Source: Alphaproteobacteria bacterium (GTDB taxonomy: Bacteria; Pseudomonadota; Alphaproteobacteria; Rickettsiales; UBA3002). From it: a stretch of DNA of 40,970 bases. This document shows positions 8,102 to 16,473 of this stretch, piece by piece. The notes below the pieces were generated by a model. That model made no database searches. It was not told the DNA's origin and saw only the letters and a program-made list of their open reading frames with translations. The stretch covers positions 1 through 40,970 of the forward strand of contig JALHRI010000005.1 of NCBI GenBank assembly GCA_022841525.1. The letters run 5' to 3'. Each line of letters opens with the position of its first letter. Within the stretch, counting starts at the first letter, position 1. A program made the position numbers and the translations under genes.

Positions 8102-8852
8102 TAGCCGTCACCATTTTTTTACACGCCACGGGGGCGTGAGCGAGGGTCTGTATGCCAGCCTCAATGTGGGCATCGGCAGCCGCGATAACCCCGACCATGT
8201 TTTGGAAAACCGCGTCCGCGTGGCAGCCCATTTTGGTTTGAAGCATGAACATCTGGCCACTGTGCAGCAGATTCATAGCGCCGAAGTGGTGACGCTTCGT
8301 GCCGTGCCCGCGCTGGAAGATCGCCCCCAGGCTGACGGTATGGTGACGAGTCAGCCGAATATCATTCTGGGTATTCTTACGGCCGATTGTGCGCCGGTGC
8401 TTTTTGCCGATGCGGCTGCCAAAGTCATCGGCGCGGCGCATGCCGGCTGGAAGGGCGCGGCTTACGGCGTGCTGGAAAACACCCTCGCCGCGATGGAGGC
8501 ATTAGGTGCGCAGCGCAGCGCCATCACGGCGTATCTGGGTCCGTGTATTGCACAGGAAAGCTATGAAGTCGGCGCAGAATTTTATGACAGGTTAGTGTCG
8601 CTGGATGACGAGAATAAGCGGTTTTTTGTTTCCTCTGAATCCCGAATCCCGAATCCCGAATCCTTCAAATATTTCTTCAACCTTCCCGCCTTTGTGCTGC
8701 ACCGCCTTTCGCGCGCGGGCGTGGCGCACACTGTAAACGAAACCCGCGACACCTGCGCCGATGAAAAAAACTTTTTTAGCTACCGCCGCGCCACCTTGCG
8801 CGGGCAGCCAGATTACGGTAGGCAGATTTCCTGTATTGTGATGAAAGGCTAA
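8094..8852 (+). CDS. pgeF: Laccase-domain purine nucleoside phosphorylase / peptidoglycan editing factor (YfiH family)
   Basis: A 252-residue protein of the multicopper-polyphenol-oxidase-like YfiH family. Members cleave purine nucleosides, and E. coli PgeF also removes wrongly built UDP-MurNAc peptides. The metal/active-site residues are present: His in VQQIHSAEVV, Cys in LTADCAPVLF and His in GAAHAGWKGAAYG, followed by LGPCIAQESYEVG. The GTG start overlaps the end of midA, so translation is coupled. A run of GAATCCC heptamers at 8637-8663 encodes SESRIPNPES in a loop before the FNLPAFVLHRL helix, where relatives have an unrelated short variable stretch. ilvE follows after four bases. Confidence 0.88.
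   Translation: MGNSRHHFFTRHGGVSEGLYASLNVGIGSRDNPDHVLENRVRVAAHFGLKHEHLATVQQIHSAEVVTLRAVPALEDRPQADGMVTSQPNIILGILTADCAPVLFADAAAKVIGAAHAGWKGAAYGVLENTLAAMEALGAQRSAITAYLGPCIAQESYEVGAEFYDRLVSLDDENKRFFVSSESRIPNPESFKYFFNLPAFVLHRLSRAGVAHTVNETRDTCADEKNFFSYRRATLRGQPDYGRQISCIVMKG
8637..8663 (+). repeat. GAATCCC heptamer run inside pgeF (single arm)
   Basis: GAATCCC is repeated three times plus GAATCC, in frame, encoding ESRIPNPES. I found no inverted partner within pgeF, so this is a lone arm of the type seen in pairs in leuS, carA and carB. Confidence 0.85.
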
Positions 8853-8856
8853 CACC

Positions 8857-9762
8857 ATGACCCCGATTCCCTTTGACCAACGCGACGGTTTTATCTGGAT
8901 GAACGGCGCCCTTCGCCCCTGGAAAGAGGCGCAGACCCACGTGCTCACCCACGGCCTGCATTATGGCTCGAGCGTGTTTGAGGGCGAGCGCGCCTACGGC
9001 GGTAAAATTTTCAAAAGTGCCGAGCATAATGCGCGCTTTCACCGCTCCGCCGAGCTGATTGGCTTCACCATTCCTTACAGCGCAGAGGCGCTGGAAGCCG
9101 CGAAATACGAAGTGCTGGGGGCCAATAATATCGTCGATGGTTACCTGCGCCCCGTCGCCTGGCGCGGCAGTGAAATGATGGCCATTTCTGCCCAGAAAAA
9201 CACCATCCACGTGGCAATCGCCGCTTGGAGCTGGCCCTCGATGTTCAAACCCGAACTGAAGGAAAAAGGCATTCGCCTGCAGCTGGCGCGCTATAAGCGC
9301 CCCTCGCCGGAAACCGCACCCTCGGCCAGTAAAGCCGCCGGCCTGTACATGATCTGCACCGTCAGCAAGCACGAGGCCGAAGCCGCAGGGTTCCAAGACG
9401 CGCTGATGCTCGATTACCGTGGATATTTAGCGGAAGCCACCGGTGCCAATTTATTTTTAGTCATGAACGGCGAACTACACACCCCGACGCCGGATTGCTT
9501 CCTTGATGGCATCACCCGCCGCACGATTATGGATCTGGCGCGCGGGCTTGGCATCAAGGTCGTCGAGCGCCACTTGCAGCCGGAAGAGCTGGCAAACGCT
9601 CAGGAAGTGTTCCTTACCGGCACCGCCGCAGAAATTACCCCGGTAGGCGAAATTACCATGAGCGCGGATCTCACCCACCGCTTCACGCCGGGCAAGATCA
9701 CCCACGCCTTGATGGATGCCTACCACGCCGCCACCCACGCCCACTTAAAGGCAGTGGCCTGA
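8857..9762 (+). CDS. ilvE: Branched-chain amino acid aminotransferase
   Basis: A 301-residue class IV PLP aminotransferase that transfers the amino group between glutamate and branched-chain 2-oxo acids, the last step of Val, Leu and Ile synthesis. Visible features are VLTHGLHYGSSVFEGERAY near residue 29-47, the PLP-binding Lys in APSASKAAGLYMICTV near residue 157, EATGANLFLV with the conserved Glu near residue 190, and the FLTGTAAEITPVGEI phosphate-binding region. Length matches the family (about 300). ATG 8857 follows the pgeF stop by four bases with AAAGG about ten bases upstream, suggesting cotranscription. No insertion of the heptamer type is seen. Confidence 0.92.
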   Translation: MTPIPFDQRDGFIWMNGALRPWKEAQTHVLTHGLHYGSSVFEGERAYGGKIFKSAEHNARFHRSAELIGFTIPYSAEALEAAKYEVLGANNIVDGYLRPVAWRGSEMMAISAQKNTIHVAIAAWSWPSMFKPELKEKGIRLQLARYKRPSPETAPSASKAAGLYMICTVSKHEAEAAGFQDALMLDYRGYLAEATGANLFLVMNGELHTPTPDCFLDGITRRTIMDLARGLGIKVVERHLQPEELANAQEVFLTGTAAEITPVGEITMSADLTHRFTPGKITHALMDAYHAATHAHLKAVA

Positions 9763-9784
9763 GCAATCTGGCACGCTCTTTGCA

Positions 9785-9811
9785 AGTTCCTCCTAAAATA
9801 AGGGAGGAACT
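9785..9811 (+). promoter_or_regulatory. Hairpin burying the ribosome binding site
   Basis: AGTTCCTCC (9785-9793) is the exact complement of GGAGGAACT (9803-9811), which contains the Shine-Dalgarno GGAGG and ends at the base before ATG 9812. A T/G pair can extend the nine-base stem by one. The loop is A-rich. Such a stem would block ribosome entry until melted or bound, so thermometer-like or protein-controlled translation is possible. Confidence 0.7.
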
Positions 9812-10504
9812 ATGCCCATCGAGACCATTACCATTCGCCCCGAGCCGCTAACCCCCGCACGCCAGGACACTGCCTCGGCGGCTCCTTCTGCGCCGACTGC
9901 TTCGCCGGCGGGTAGGGCAAGCTTCGATCAACATGTGGCATCTTATGGGATGATGAAAGTAGGGCGCTATCACGGGCGCGGCGGCGGCAATGATTTGCCG
10001 GGCGCGTCAGATGGCAGTTTTGCGCTTGCCGATCTGCTCGATGTAATCAACCCGCTACAGCATATTCCGGGGGTATCCACACTCTACCGCGAACTCACCG
10101 GAGACACCATCAAGCCGGAATTCAAAATTGCCGGAGGTGGCGTTTTTGGCGGTATTATCGGTGCCGTGGGCAGCGTGATCGATGCGGTGGTGCAAACTGC
10201 TACCGGCAAAGATATTGGCCAGAACATGCTGGCAATGGTAACAGGCGATAGCCCAGCACAGCAAGTAGCCACTGCAGCGTCTTCCGCCCCGAACGATGCG
10301 CCCATGCGCGTTGCACTTTCTGCTGTGCCGCAAAGCCCCTTCCTGCCGGGCTATAGCGCCGCGTCGCTGCGCCCGCCTGCTACGCCAGAAGATCAGGAGG
10401 TGATGGCGCTGTTTGGCAGCTCGAACGCCTCGGCGCACGCATCCTACGCCAAGGCCAATATGCTCGGCTATTTGAAAGATGTAAGCGCCACCAACGTGCT
10501 ATAA
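9812..10504 (+). CDS. Hypothetical protein with central hydrophobic Gly-rich segment
   Basis: A 230-residue protein of unknown function. The first 55 residues are Pro/Ala/Ser-rich and probably disordered. A central block (about residues 70-130) contains LADLLDVINPLQHIPGVSTL followed by a YRELTGD motif and a Gly-rich hydrophobic stretch GGGVFGGIIGAVGSVIDAVV. From memory, similar blocks occur in uncharacterised alphaproteobacterial proteins, some near flagellar or motility genes, but I cannot confirm that. The C-terminal third is Ala/Pro-rich. The start is clear: GGAGG sits at 9803-9807, four bases before ATG, and is held in a perfect hairpin. The gene converges with priA, whose stop lies seven bases beyond its own, and no separate terminator is visible. 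Confidence 0.7.
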   Translation: MPIETITIRPEPLTPARQDTASAAPSAPTASPAGRASFDQHVASYGMMKVGRYHGRGGGNDLPGASDGSFALADLLDVINPLQHIPGVSTLYRELTGDTIKPEFKIAGGGVFGGIIGAVGSVIDAVVQTATGKDIGQNMLAMVTGDSPAQQVATAASSAPNDAPMRVALSAVPQSPFLPGYSAASLRPPATPEDQEVMALFGSSNASAHASYAKANMLGYLKDVSATNVL

Positions 10505-10510
10505 ACAGTG

Positions 10511-12514
10511 CTATAAAAAATAATACGGATTCACATCGAGCTTTAGGCGCACGCGGGGGAAATGGGCATTTTCCAGCCATGTACTCAGCGTGCGTTGCAG
10601 CCCAATATCGCGGCTGGCTTTCACCAGCAACCGGTAACGATATTGCCCTTTGAGCTTAGAAAGCGGCGCGGGTGCCGGCCCCAGCACGCGGATGCGCGCA
10701 TCGTGCGGTGCGGTGTGAATCAAGGCAAAGCCCGCACGGCGGACACTCTCTTCCTCAGGTCCATCCAGAATAATCGCCGCCAGCTGGCCATAAGGCGGCC
10801 AGCCGCCTAACTTTCTTACTGCAAGCTCGGCGCTGGAGAATTCCGCGTGCGAACCATGTGCTAACGCTTCCATCACGGCGTTATCCGGCGCGTAGCTTTG
10901 CAGCAGCACCCGGCCGGATTTGCCCGCGCGGCCTGCCCTTCCTGCAAGCTGATGTAGCAGCTGATAGGTGTGTTCGCTGCCGCGCAAATCGCCTCCAGCG
11001 AGCCCCATATCGGCATCGATCACCCCGACCAGCGTTAACTGCGGAAAATGATGCCCTTTGGCAAGCATCTGCGTGCCGATGAGGATACGAATCTCACCGC
11101 TGATGGCCGCACGAATCGCGGCGTCATCGATGCCTTCGTCGCTTGAAAATACGCGGATGGCCTGCGCGCCGGCAAGCTCTGGAAACAGGGCGCGCACTTC
11201 TTCTTCCACGCGCTCAACGCCAGGGCCGCAGGCGACCAGTTTTTCTTCCCCCGCGCCGCACGAGGGGCATTCTTTCGGAAGCGGCGCATGGTAGCCGCAA
11301 TGATGGCACTGAAGCTTTCCCGCCGCCTGATGTTTCACCAGCCACGCACTGCACGAGGGGCACATGAAACGGTGGCCGCAACCACGGCACAACATCAGCG
11401 GCGCGTAGCCGCGACGGTTCAAAAATAGCAGCACCTGATCGCCCTCAGCCAGTGTCTGGTACATCGCTTCTCGTAAGACGGGGCTAATAAACTCGCCGCT
11501 GTCTAACGTTTGCGTGCGCATGTCAATCAGGCTCACTTCCGGTAATTTCGCGCCGCCATGGCGCGTATCCAGCACCACTTCCTGATAGCGGTTTTGGGCA
11601 ATGTTATAGCGCGTTTCCAGCGATGGCGTTGCCGAGGCCAGCACGATGCGCGCGCCCTCAAATTTCGCGCGCGCCACCGCCATATCGCGCGCGTGGTAGA
11701 GCACGCCGTCATCTTGTTTGTACGTCGTATCATGCTCTTCATCGACCACGATCATCTGAAGATGAGCAAACGGCAAAAACAACGCCGAGCGCGCGCCCAC
11801 CACCACGCGCAGTTCGCCGCGTGCCACCGCGTGCCACATGCGCTTGCGCTTTGCTGGCGTCACGTGGGAATGCCAACAGGCAGGCTTGGTGCCAAACGCC
11901 GCCTCAAACCGCGCCAGCCACTGATGGGTGAGGCCAATTTCCGGCAGCATCACCAAAATCTGCGCGGTTTCATCGCGCGCAAGCAGTTCAGCAATGGCGT
12001 GAAAATACACCTCGGTTTTGCCCGATCCGGTAACGCCGTTCAGCACGATGGGGGTGGCTAAATCCGCCTCGTAAAGCGCGGCATGCGCGCGCTGCTGATG
12101 TGCGGATAAGTCCGGCAAGTCAGGCGTGAAATGCTCAAGTAGTAACGGCTTTTTAGGCGGCGTCATGGCTTGCTTAATGCCGGTGAGCGCCAGCACACTG
12201 CCGCGCGGCGCACAGGTAAAACGCGCGACAAATTCCAGCCAGTCACGAAATTTCTTCGGATACGCCGGCACTTCCAGCACACGGGTGATCGGCTTTAGTT
12301 TTTCGATTGCAACACTGCCTGCGCATCCTGCCTCGACCATGCCGACAACCGGTTTGCCGCGCAGATTCACCTCCACCAGTGCACCGGGCGCTACGTCCTC
12401 CGGGCAGAGATAATCAAACCCGTCTGCCAGTGCGGAAGGTATCAGCACCGTGCGCGGCGTCATGCGGTGCGCCAAGGCATCCACAACGCGCGTCAATTCT
12501 GCTTTATGTTGCAT
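10511..12514 (-). CDS. priA: Primosomal replication protein N' (PriA helicase)
   Basis: A 667-residue superfamily 2 DNA helicase that reloads the replisome at stalled forks. Domains in order: N-terminal 3'-DNA-binding domain (about 1-100), helicase domain 1 with Walker A GVTGSGKTEVYFHAIAE (about residue 160) and the DEEH box in VVDEEHDTTYKQ, helicase domain 2, and between its parts the zinc region with paired cysteines CRGCGHRFMCPSCS, CHHCGYH and CPSCGAGE, then the C-terminal domain. The family N-terminus aligns best with MTPRTVLIPSALADGFDYL, so ATG 12463 may be the real start; neither start has a clear ribosome binding site. It is somewhat shorter than the E. coli protein (732). It is divergent from the transaldolase gene. 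Confidence 0.9.
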   Translation of the reverse strand: MQHKAELTRVVDALAHRMTPRTVLIPSALADGFDYLCPEDVAPGALVEVNLRGKPVVGMVEAGCAGSVAIEKLKPITRVLEVPAYPKKFRDWLEFVARFTCAPRGSVLALTGIKQAMTPPKKPLLLEHFTPDLPDLSAHQQRAHAALYEADLATPIVLNGVTGSGKTEVYFHAIAELLARDETAQILVMLPEIGLTHQWLARFEAAFGTKPACWHSHVTPAKRKRMWHAVARGELRVVVGARSALFLPFAHLQMIVVDEEHDTTYKQDDGVLYHARDMAVARAKFEGARIVLASATPSLETRYNIAQNRYQEVVLDTRHGGAKLPEVSLIDMRTQTLDSGEFISPVLREAMYQTLAEGDQVLLFLNRRGYAPLMLCRGCGHRFMCPSCSAWLVKHQAAGKLQCHHCGYHAPLPKECPSCGAGEEKLVACGPGVERVEEEVRALFPELAGAQAIRVFSSDEGIDDAAIRAAISGEIRILIGTQMLAKGHHFPQLTLVGVIDADMGLAGGDLRGSEHTYQLLHQLAGRAGRAGKSGRVLLQSYAPDNAVMEALAHGSHAEFSSAELAVRKLGGWPPYGQLAAIILDGPEEESVRRAGFALIHTAPHDARIRVLGPAPAPLSKLKGQYRYRLLVKASRDIGLQRTLSTWLENAHFPRVRLKLDVNPYYFL

Positions 12515-12574
12515 GGTAAAGAAGCTAGAGCTTGGCGCAGGATTCGTCGAGTGTGAAAACGAAGGGAGCGCATG

Positions 12575-13231
12575 ATGAAATTTTTTGCCGATACGGCCGA
12601 TATCGAAGAAATCCGCGAACTAGCGCTTTTAGGCCTGCTCGACGGCGTGACCACCAACCCCAGCCTGATCAAAAAATCCGGCCGCGATTTTAAGCAGACC
12701 ATTGCCGAAATCTGCGCCATTACCAAAGGTCCGGTCAGTGCCGAAGTAGTTGCTACCGATGTGGAGGGCATGCTGCGCGAAGCCGCCGAGCTTACCCCGA
12801 TTGCGCCGAACGTCACCATCAAAGTCCCCCTCACGCTGGCGGGACTGAAGGCCTGCCGCTACCTTTCCGAACAAGGAACGATGGTGAATGTGACCTTGTG
12901 CTTTTCGCCGGCGCAGGCGCTGCTTGCGGCGAAAGCAGGGGCGGCATTTATTTCGCCGTTTGTTGGCCGCCTGGATGATATCAGCCAGGACGGGCTTACC
13001 CTCATTGCCGATATTTTGCGCATCTACCGCAACTATCCGCAGTTTAATAAAACGCAAATTCTGGTGGCGAGCATTCGCCATCCGCTGCACATTACCGAAT
13101 CGGCAAAAATGGGGGCGGATGTCATTACCGCACCGCCGTCGATCATCAAGCAGCTGGTAAAACACCCGCTGACCGATAAAGGTATTGAGCAGTTTTTGTC
13201 TGACTGGGCGGCAACGGGTCAGAAAATCTAA
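12575..13231 (+). CDS. Transaldolase, small TalC/FSA type
   Basis: A 218-residue class I aldolase of the short transaldolase/fructose-6-phosphate aldolase family, transferring or cleaving a dihydroxyacetone unit in the pentose phosphate network. The sequence begins [14 protein letters not shown] and contains the [14 protein letters not shown] motif. The Schiff-base lysine is in [14 protein letters not shown] (about residue 84), and [12 protein letters not shown] and [11 protein letters not shown] follow. ATG 12575 is chosen because AAGGGAG (12562-12568) is six bases upstream; ATG 12572 is too close. Transaldolase against F6P aldolase activity cannot be separated by eye. The stop codon overlaps that of the convergent LysR gene by three bases (shared CTAA). 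Confidence 0.85.
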   Translation: MKFFADTADIEEIRELALLGLLDGVTTNPSLIKKSGRDFKQTIAEICAITKGPVSAEVVATDVEGMLREAAELTPIAPNVTIKVPLTLAGLKACRYLSEQGTMVNVTLCFSPAQALLAAKAGAAFISPFVGRLDDISQDGLTLIADILRIYRNYPQFNKTQILVASIRHPLHITESAKMGADVITAPPSIIKQLVKHPLTDKGIEQFLSDWAATGQKI

Positions 13232-14118
13232 AAACTCGCATTCGCGATTTTTTGCGAAATGTAACTGCGAAACACATTCACACGTTTGGAGTTTTTAAGC
13301 TCCATCGGATAGACATAGTACGCCTCGGTTTTGGGGCCTTCTACCTGCGGCAGCACGCGGCTGATATGGCGCGCGCGGTACATGAGGTAATTGGGCAGCG
13401 GCGCGATGCCCATGCCCTGCTTCACCGCCGTGCGCAAGGCCATGAGCGAGTTGACTTTGAAATAAGGCTTCAGGCCTAATTGCTTTACCTCTGGCAATTG
13501 GTAAAGCCAGTTGACCTCGGCAAACGGCGAGGCAATGGCCTCATCAAAGCCCAGCAATTTATGATCTTTCAGATCGCTGAGCATGGTAGGCGTGCCGCGC
13601 GCGTGCAGATAATCGTTCGAGGCAAACAGCGAATTAGAAAAACTCATCAGCGGGCGTTGTACTAAATCATTTTGTTTCGCCGGATACAGGCGAATCGCTG
13701 CATCCGCCTCGCGGCGGGTGAGGTCAAGCTCGCGGTCGGCGGCCACCAGCGTCACCTCAATTTCGGGGTACAGCTCGGTAAACTCGCGCATTTGCTGGGT
13801 CAGCCATAAATTGGTGAAGGCCGAAGGCGCGGTCAGCTTAAACGGCCCCTTGGGGCGCAGCGACGATTCGGCAAGTGCTGTTTGCGTCGCCTCTAGCTTG
13901 CCGACCATATCCGAGACGGTTTTATAAAGAATCTCGCCCTGTTCGGTGAGCATCAGCCCGCGGGCATGGCGGTGAAATAGCGGCACGCCCATACTTTCTT
14001 CCAGCCCGGAAATCTGGCGGCTTACGGCGGATTGTGACAGGTTGAGCACCTGTCCGGCCTTGGTCAGGCTTAAATGCATGCCGACCGTATGAAATACGCG
14101 TAGCTTGTCCCAATCCAT
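13228..14118 (-). CDS. LysR-family transcriptional regulator
   Basis: A 296-residue LysR-type regulator. The N-terminal winged helix-turn-helix (residues 1-65) contains [20 protein letters not shown] and [19 protein letters not shown]. The effector-binding domain starts near residue 92 ([16 protein letters not shown]) and includes DAAIRLYP and [13 protein letters not shown]. The target is unknown. LysR regulators usually control a divergent neighbour, but the gene upstream on the other strand is rplY, 180 bases away, and the transaldolase gene is convergent, so genomic context does not reveal the regulon. Its stop overlaps the transaldolase stop on the opposite strand, leaving no room for a terminator between them. 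Confidence 0.88.
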   Translation of the reverse strand: MDWDKLRVFHTVGMHLSLTKAGQVLNLSQSAVSRQISGLEESMGVPLFHRHARGLMLTEQGEILYKTVSDMVGKLEATQTALAESSLRPKGPFKLTAPSAFTNLWLTQQMREFTELYPEIEVTLVAADRELDLTRREADAAIRLYPAKQNDLVQRPLMSFSNSLFASNDYLHARGTPTMLSDLKDHKLLGFDEAIASPFAEVNWLYQLPEVKQLGLKPYFKVNSLMALRTAVKQGMGIAPLPNYLMYRARHISRVLPQVEGPKTEAYYVYPMELKNSKRVNVFRSYISQKIANASF

Positions 14119-14216
14119 GCGTCACCCCTTCGCATTTTTTCTTGGCTGGCCGCACTCTTAGCAGTTTTTGCGGTGCACGCAACGTAGGATTCTCTGGCGG
14201 GCCAGCGCATCAGGCG

Positions 14217-14240
14217 TTGACAGCAGGCAGCGCGCCTGCT
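14217..14240 (+). promoter_or_regulatory. Possible -35 box and hairpin in the rplY leader
   Basis: TTGACA at 14217-14222 is followed directly by an inverted repeat AGCAGGC/GCCTGCT (14222-14228 and 14234-14240). No good -10 box is seen at the right distance, so this may be a leader hairpin rather than a promoter. The gap 14119-14297 has no other feature that I can support. Confidence 0.3.
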
Positions 14241-14297
14241 AATTGCCCCAGCCTTACAAATAATAAAGCGCGCCCGCGCGCGACTACGGAGAGCATG

Positions 14298-14969
14298 ATG
14301 CAAGCACAAATCGAATTTCAGGCCACTACTCGTGAAACCTCTGGCAAAGGCTCTGCGCGCGCTGCGCGCCGCAGCGGCATGGTGCCGGTGGTCGTATATG
14401 GCAACAAAAAAGCCCCCGTATCGCTGAGTGTGGATGCCAATCAGCTCACCGTCGAATACCGCAAAGGCGGTTTCATGAACAAAGTGGTCGCCTTGAATGA
14501 AGGCAAAACCACCTATTTCGCGATTGCGCGCGAAATGCAGCTCAATCCGGTCAGCGATAAGGTAGAGCACGCCGATTTCATGCATATCGATGCGAAATCG
14601 GTGGTGAAAGTGCGCGTGCCGCTTCACGTACTCAATGCCGAGAAATCGGTGGGCATTAAGCGCGGCGGGGTACTCAACATGGTGCGCCGTCAGGTAGAAC
14701 TTCTGTGCAGCGTTGCCTCCATCCCCAAATATATTGAGGTGGATGTGGCAGGCGTGAATATCGGATCGTCGGTGCACATTAACGACATTACGCTGCCTGC
14801 AGGGGTGAAGCCCTCGATCGCGCGTAACTTGGTACTCTGCTCGATCACGGGTCGCGCGAAAGACGATGAGCCGGAAGCCGCAGGCGCTACTGTAGCGGCG
14901 GCGGCGGTACCTGCCTCGACCGCGAAAGATCCCAAGGCTGCTGACGCCAAGCCTGCCGCGAAGAAATAA
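14298..14969 (+). CDS. rplY: 50S ribosomal protein L25/CTC
   Basis: A 223-residue long-form L25 (CTC) that binds 5S rRNA in the large subunit. The N-terminal L25 domain (to about residue 95) shows ARAARRSGMVPVVVYGNKK and the conserved segment NPVSDKVEHADFMHID. The C-terminal TL5-type beta domain (95-185) shows VKVRVPLHVLNAEKSVG and IGSSVHINDITLPAGV. A low-complexity Ala/Lys tail ends the protein, as is common in alphaproteobacteria. ATG 14298 follows GGAG (14288-14291) with six bases of spacing; ATG 14295 is an alternative. pth follows 26 bases later, the usual rplY-pth pair, so the two are probably one operon. Confidence 0.93.
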   Translation: MQAQIEFQATTRETSGKGSARAARRSGMVPVVVYGNKKAPVSLSVDANQLTVEYRKGGFMNKVVALNEGKTTYFAIAREMQLNPVSDKVEHADFMHIDAKSVVKVRVPLHVLNAEKSVGIKRGGVLNMVRRQVELLCSVASIPKYIEVDVAGVNIGSSVHINDITLPAGVKPSIARNLVLCSITGRAKDDEPEAAGATVAAAAVPASTAKDPKAADAKPAAKK

Positions 14970-14995
14970 TCTTAAGCCCAGTAGGGGTTTTTTCC

Positions 14996-15559
14996 ATGTG
15001 GTGCATTGCCGGTTTGGGAAACCCGGGCGCAGCCTATGCGCGCCACCGCCACACGATCGGCTTTATCGCCGTGGATGCGCTGGCGGAACGCTACGGCGCA
15101 GCGCCCTTTATTAGCAAATTTCACGGCCTTTGTTCGCGCGCCACCATTGCGGGTGAAGATTGCCTGCTGCTCAAACCACAAACCTTTATGAATCTTTCCG
15201 GCAAATCGGTGCAGGCGGCGTGCAGTTTTTTCAAAATTCCGCCAGAAAAGCTGATCGTGCTGCACGACGAGCTGGATTTACCGCTGGGCAAACTGCGCAT
15301 CAAGCAAGGTGGTGGTTCGGGAGGGCATAACGGCATCAAAGACATCGACCGCGCGCTGGGTGCGGAGTATTGGCGTGTGCGTCTGGGCATCGGTCATCCG
15401 GGCGATAAGGCGCGCGTGCATGACTATGTATTATCGAATTTTCCAGCAGAAGAACAAAGGCTTGTAGATGATTGGCTGCGCGCGCTTGCCGAGCATTTTG
15501 GACTGTTTTTTAGCCACTCCCCCGCCGCGCTGATGAGCAAACTTTCGCCAAGCAATTGA
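14996..15559 (+). CDS. pth: Peptidyl-tRNA hydrolase
   Basis: A 187-residue enzyme that releases tRNA from peptidyl-tRNA dropped by ribosomes. The conserved residues are visible: Asn in GLGNPGAAYARHRH, the catalytic His in RHTIGFIAVDAL (about residue 19), KPQTFMNLSG, the Asp in VLHDELDLPLGKLRIK (about residue 90), and Asn in GSGGHNGIKDI (about residue 111). Length is typical (185-195). The start at 14996 is set by MWCIAGLGNPG, where the family begins. It follows rplY and is probably cotranscribed with it. The next gene is 68 bases downstream with its own ribosome binding site, in a less G+C-rich stretch. Confidence 0.93.
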   Translation: MWCIAGLGNPGAAYARHRHTIGFIAVDALAERYGAAPFISKFHGLCSRATIAGEDCLLLKPQTFMNLSGKSVQAACSFFKIPPEKLIVLHDELDLPLGKLRIKQGGGSGGHNGIKDIDRALGAEYWRVRLGIGHPGDKARVHDYVLSNFPAEEQRLVDDWLRALAEHFGLFFSHSPAALMSKLSPSN

Positions 15560-15627
15560 AATATTCATAAAATTGTCACATCCATCGCCCCCTAGATTTG
15601 CTACTAATCGCTCTGGGGGAGTTATAC

Positions 15628-16293
15628 ATGAAAACTGAAGCCAAAAAATTTACTACCACCTATGTTGTAAGCGCTAAGTTTGATGGCGTTTTATCCGATC
15701 AATCGCTCGCTGGTTTAGCGGATAAAATTGTTAGAGTGGATAGTATTGATGCCCTGCCAGACCTAGATAAAGGAGCTTGCGTAGTGGTAGATGCGCGTCA
15801 GCAGCTGCCGGAGGAAATTGAAGGCCAGGGTCAAGAGCCGGCCAAATCTTCCCTGAGCAAGCTGGCCAATAAAGTGGGCGCTGTTGTTGTGGTTACAGCA
15901 AGCACCTCCGATCTGGTTAGGCTCACGGCGCCACGGTATCGTGAGAGTATCACCGACGATCCGGCTACGGGTGAAAAAAAGAAACAGTTCGTGTTAGCCT
16001 ATAAGCCGCCTAAAATATTTGGCTATACAGAGATCTCCTTTAAGAAAAGCGCTGAAATACTTGAAGAGATTCATTCAAGTCATGAGCGAGAACGCAAGGC
16101 TTCGAGCGAGGTAAAACCAACCCCTCAGATTGAGGCAATTGGTGCGGAATCACCCGCTCGTGTAGGCGGCAAACGTGTAATCGGGCATGAAAGGGGCAAT
16201 GGTCACGATATTGGGGACGCAAAACCCACGCGTCATGGCAAAGATTATCCCGCATCCAAAAAAGGTAATGGCCAGTCCCCAATACCCTTGTAG
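15628..16293 (+). CDS. Hypothetical protein with disordered basic tail
   Basis: A 221-residue protein that I do not recognise. ATG 15628 follows GGGGGAG (15615-15621) at good spacing. The first 130 residues form a plausible alpha/beta domain with hydrophobic strands such as VGAVVVVTAS and CVVVDARQQ, suggestive of a small Rossmann-like fold but lacking a readable nucleotide motif. After about residue 155 the chain becomes charged and rich in His, Gly, Lys and Pro (for example RGNGHDIGDAKPTRHGKDY), so disordered. There is no signal peptide. Base use is visibly richer in A+T than the flanking pth and ychF, hinting at separate acquisition. No function is proposed. Confidence 0.65.
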   Translation: MKTEAKKFTTTYVVSAKFDGVLSDQSLAGLADKIVRVDSIDALPDLDKGACVVVDARQQLPEEIEGQGQEPAKSSLSKLANKVGAVVVVTASTSDLVRLTAPRYRESITDDPATGEKKKQFVLAYKPPKIFGYTEISFKKSAEILEEIHSSHERERKASSEVKPTPQIEAIGAESPARVGGKRVIGHERGNGHDIGDAKPTRHGKDYPASKKGNGQSPIPL

Positions 16294-16377
16294 CAACGGC
16301 CAACTTCATCGATAAATCTTGCCCGCGCTGCTGGCCATGCTACACACGCACACACGAAATGCTTGATACTACGTGTC

Positions 16378-16398
16378 ACCCCGTCTTCATGACGGGGT
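16378..16398. repeat. Short perfect palindrome ACCCCGTC/GACGGGGT
   Basis: Eight-base arms 16378-16385 and 16391-16398 with loop TTCAT. It has no U-run, so it is not a clear terminator. The layout (GTCACCCCGT...ACGGGGTCT) resembles dispersed palindromic repeats of the kind also seen at 1504-1570. The gap 16294-16473 otherwise holds only this and the hairpin at 16424. Confidence 0.55.
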
Positions 16399-16423
16399 CT
16401 GCGCCTGAATGTTTTTGGCACGG

Positions 16424-16444
16424 ATGCCGTGACAGGCACGGCAT
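16424..16444. promoter_or_regulatory. Inverted repeat upstream of ychF
   Basis: ATGCCGTG (16424-16431) and CACGGCAT (16437-16444) form a perfect eight-base stem with a five-base loop, 29 bases before the ychF start. It could be an operator or a leader hairpin; nothing further supports either reading. Confidence 0.45.
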
Positions 16445-16473
16445 GGCAGTCATCATGGGATAAAGGAAATATC

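Noticed and set aside
16040-16309. Minus-strand open frame under the hypothetical gene at 15628
   Set aside because: The plus-strand frame has a good ribosome binding site and position after pth; the minus frame has neither and reads as low-quality sequence.
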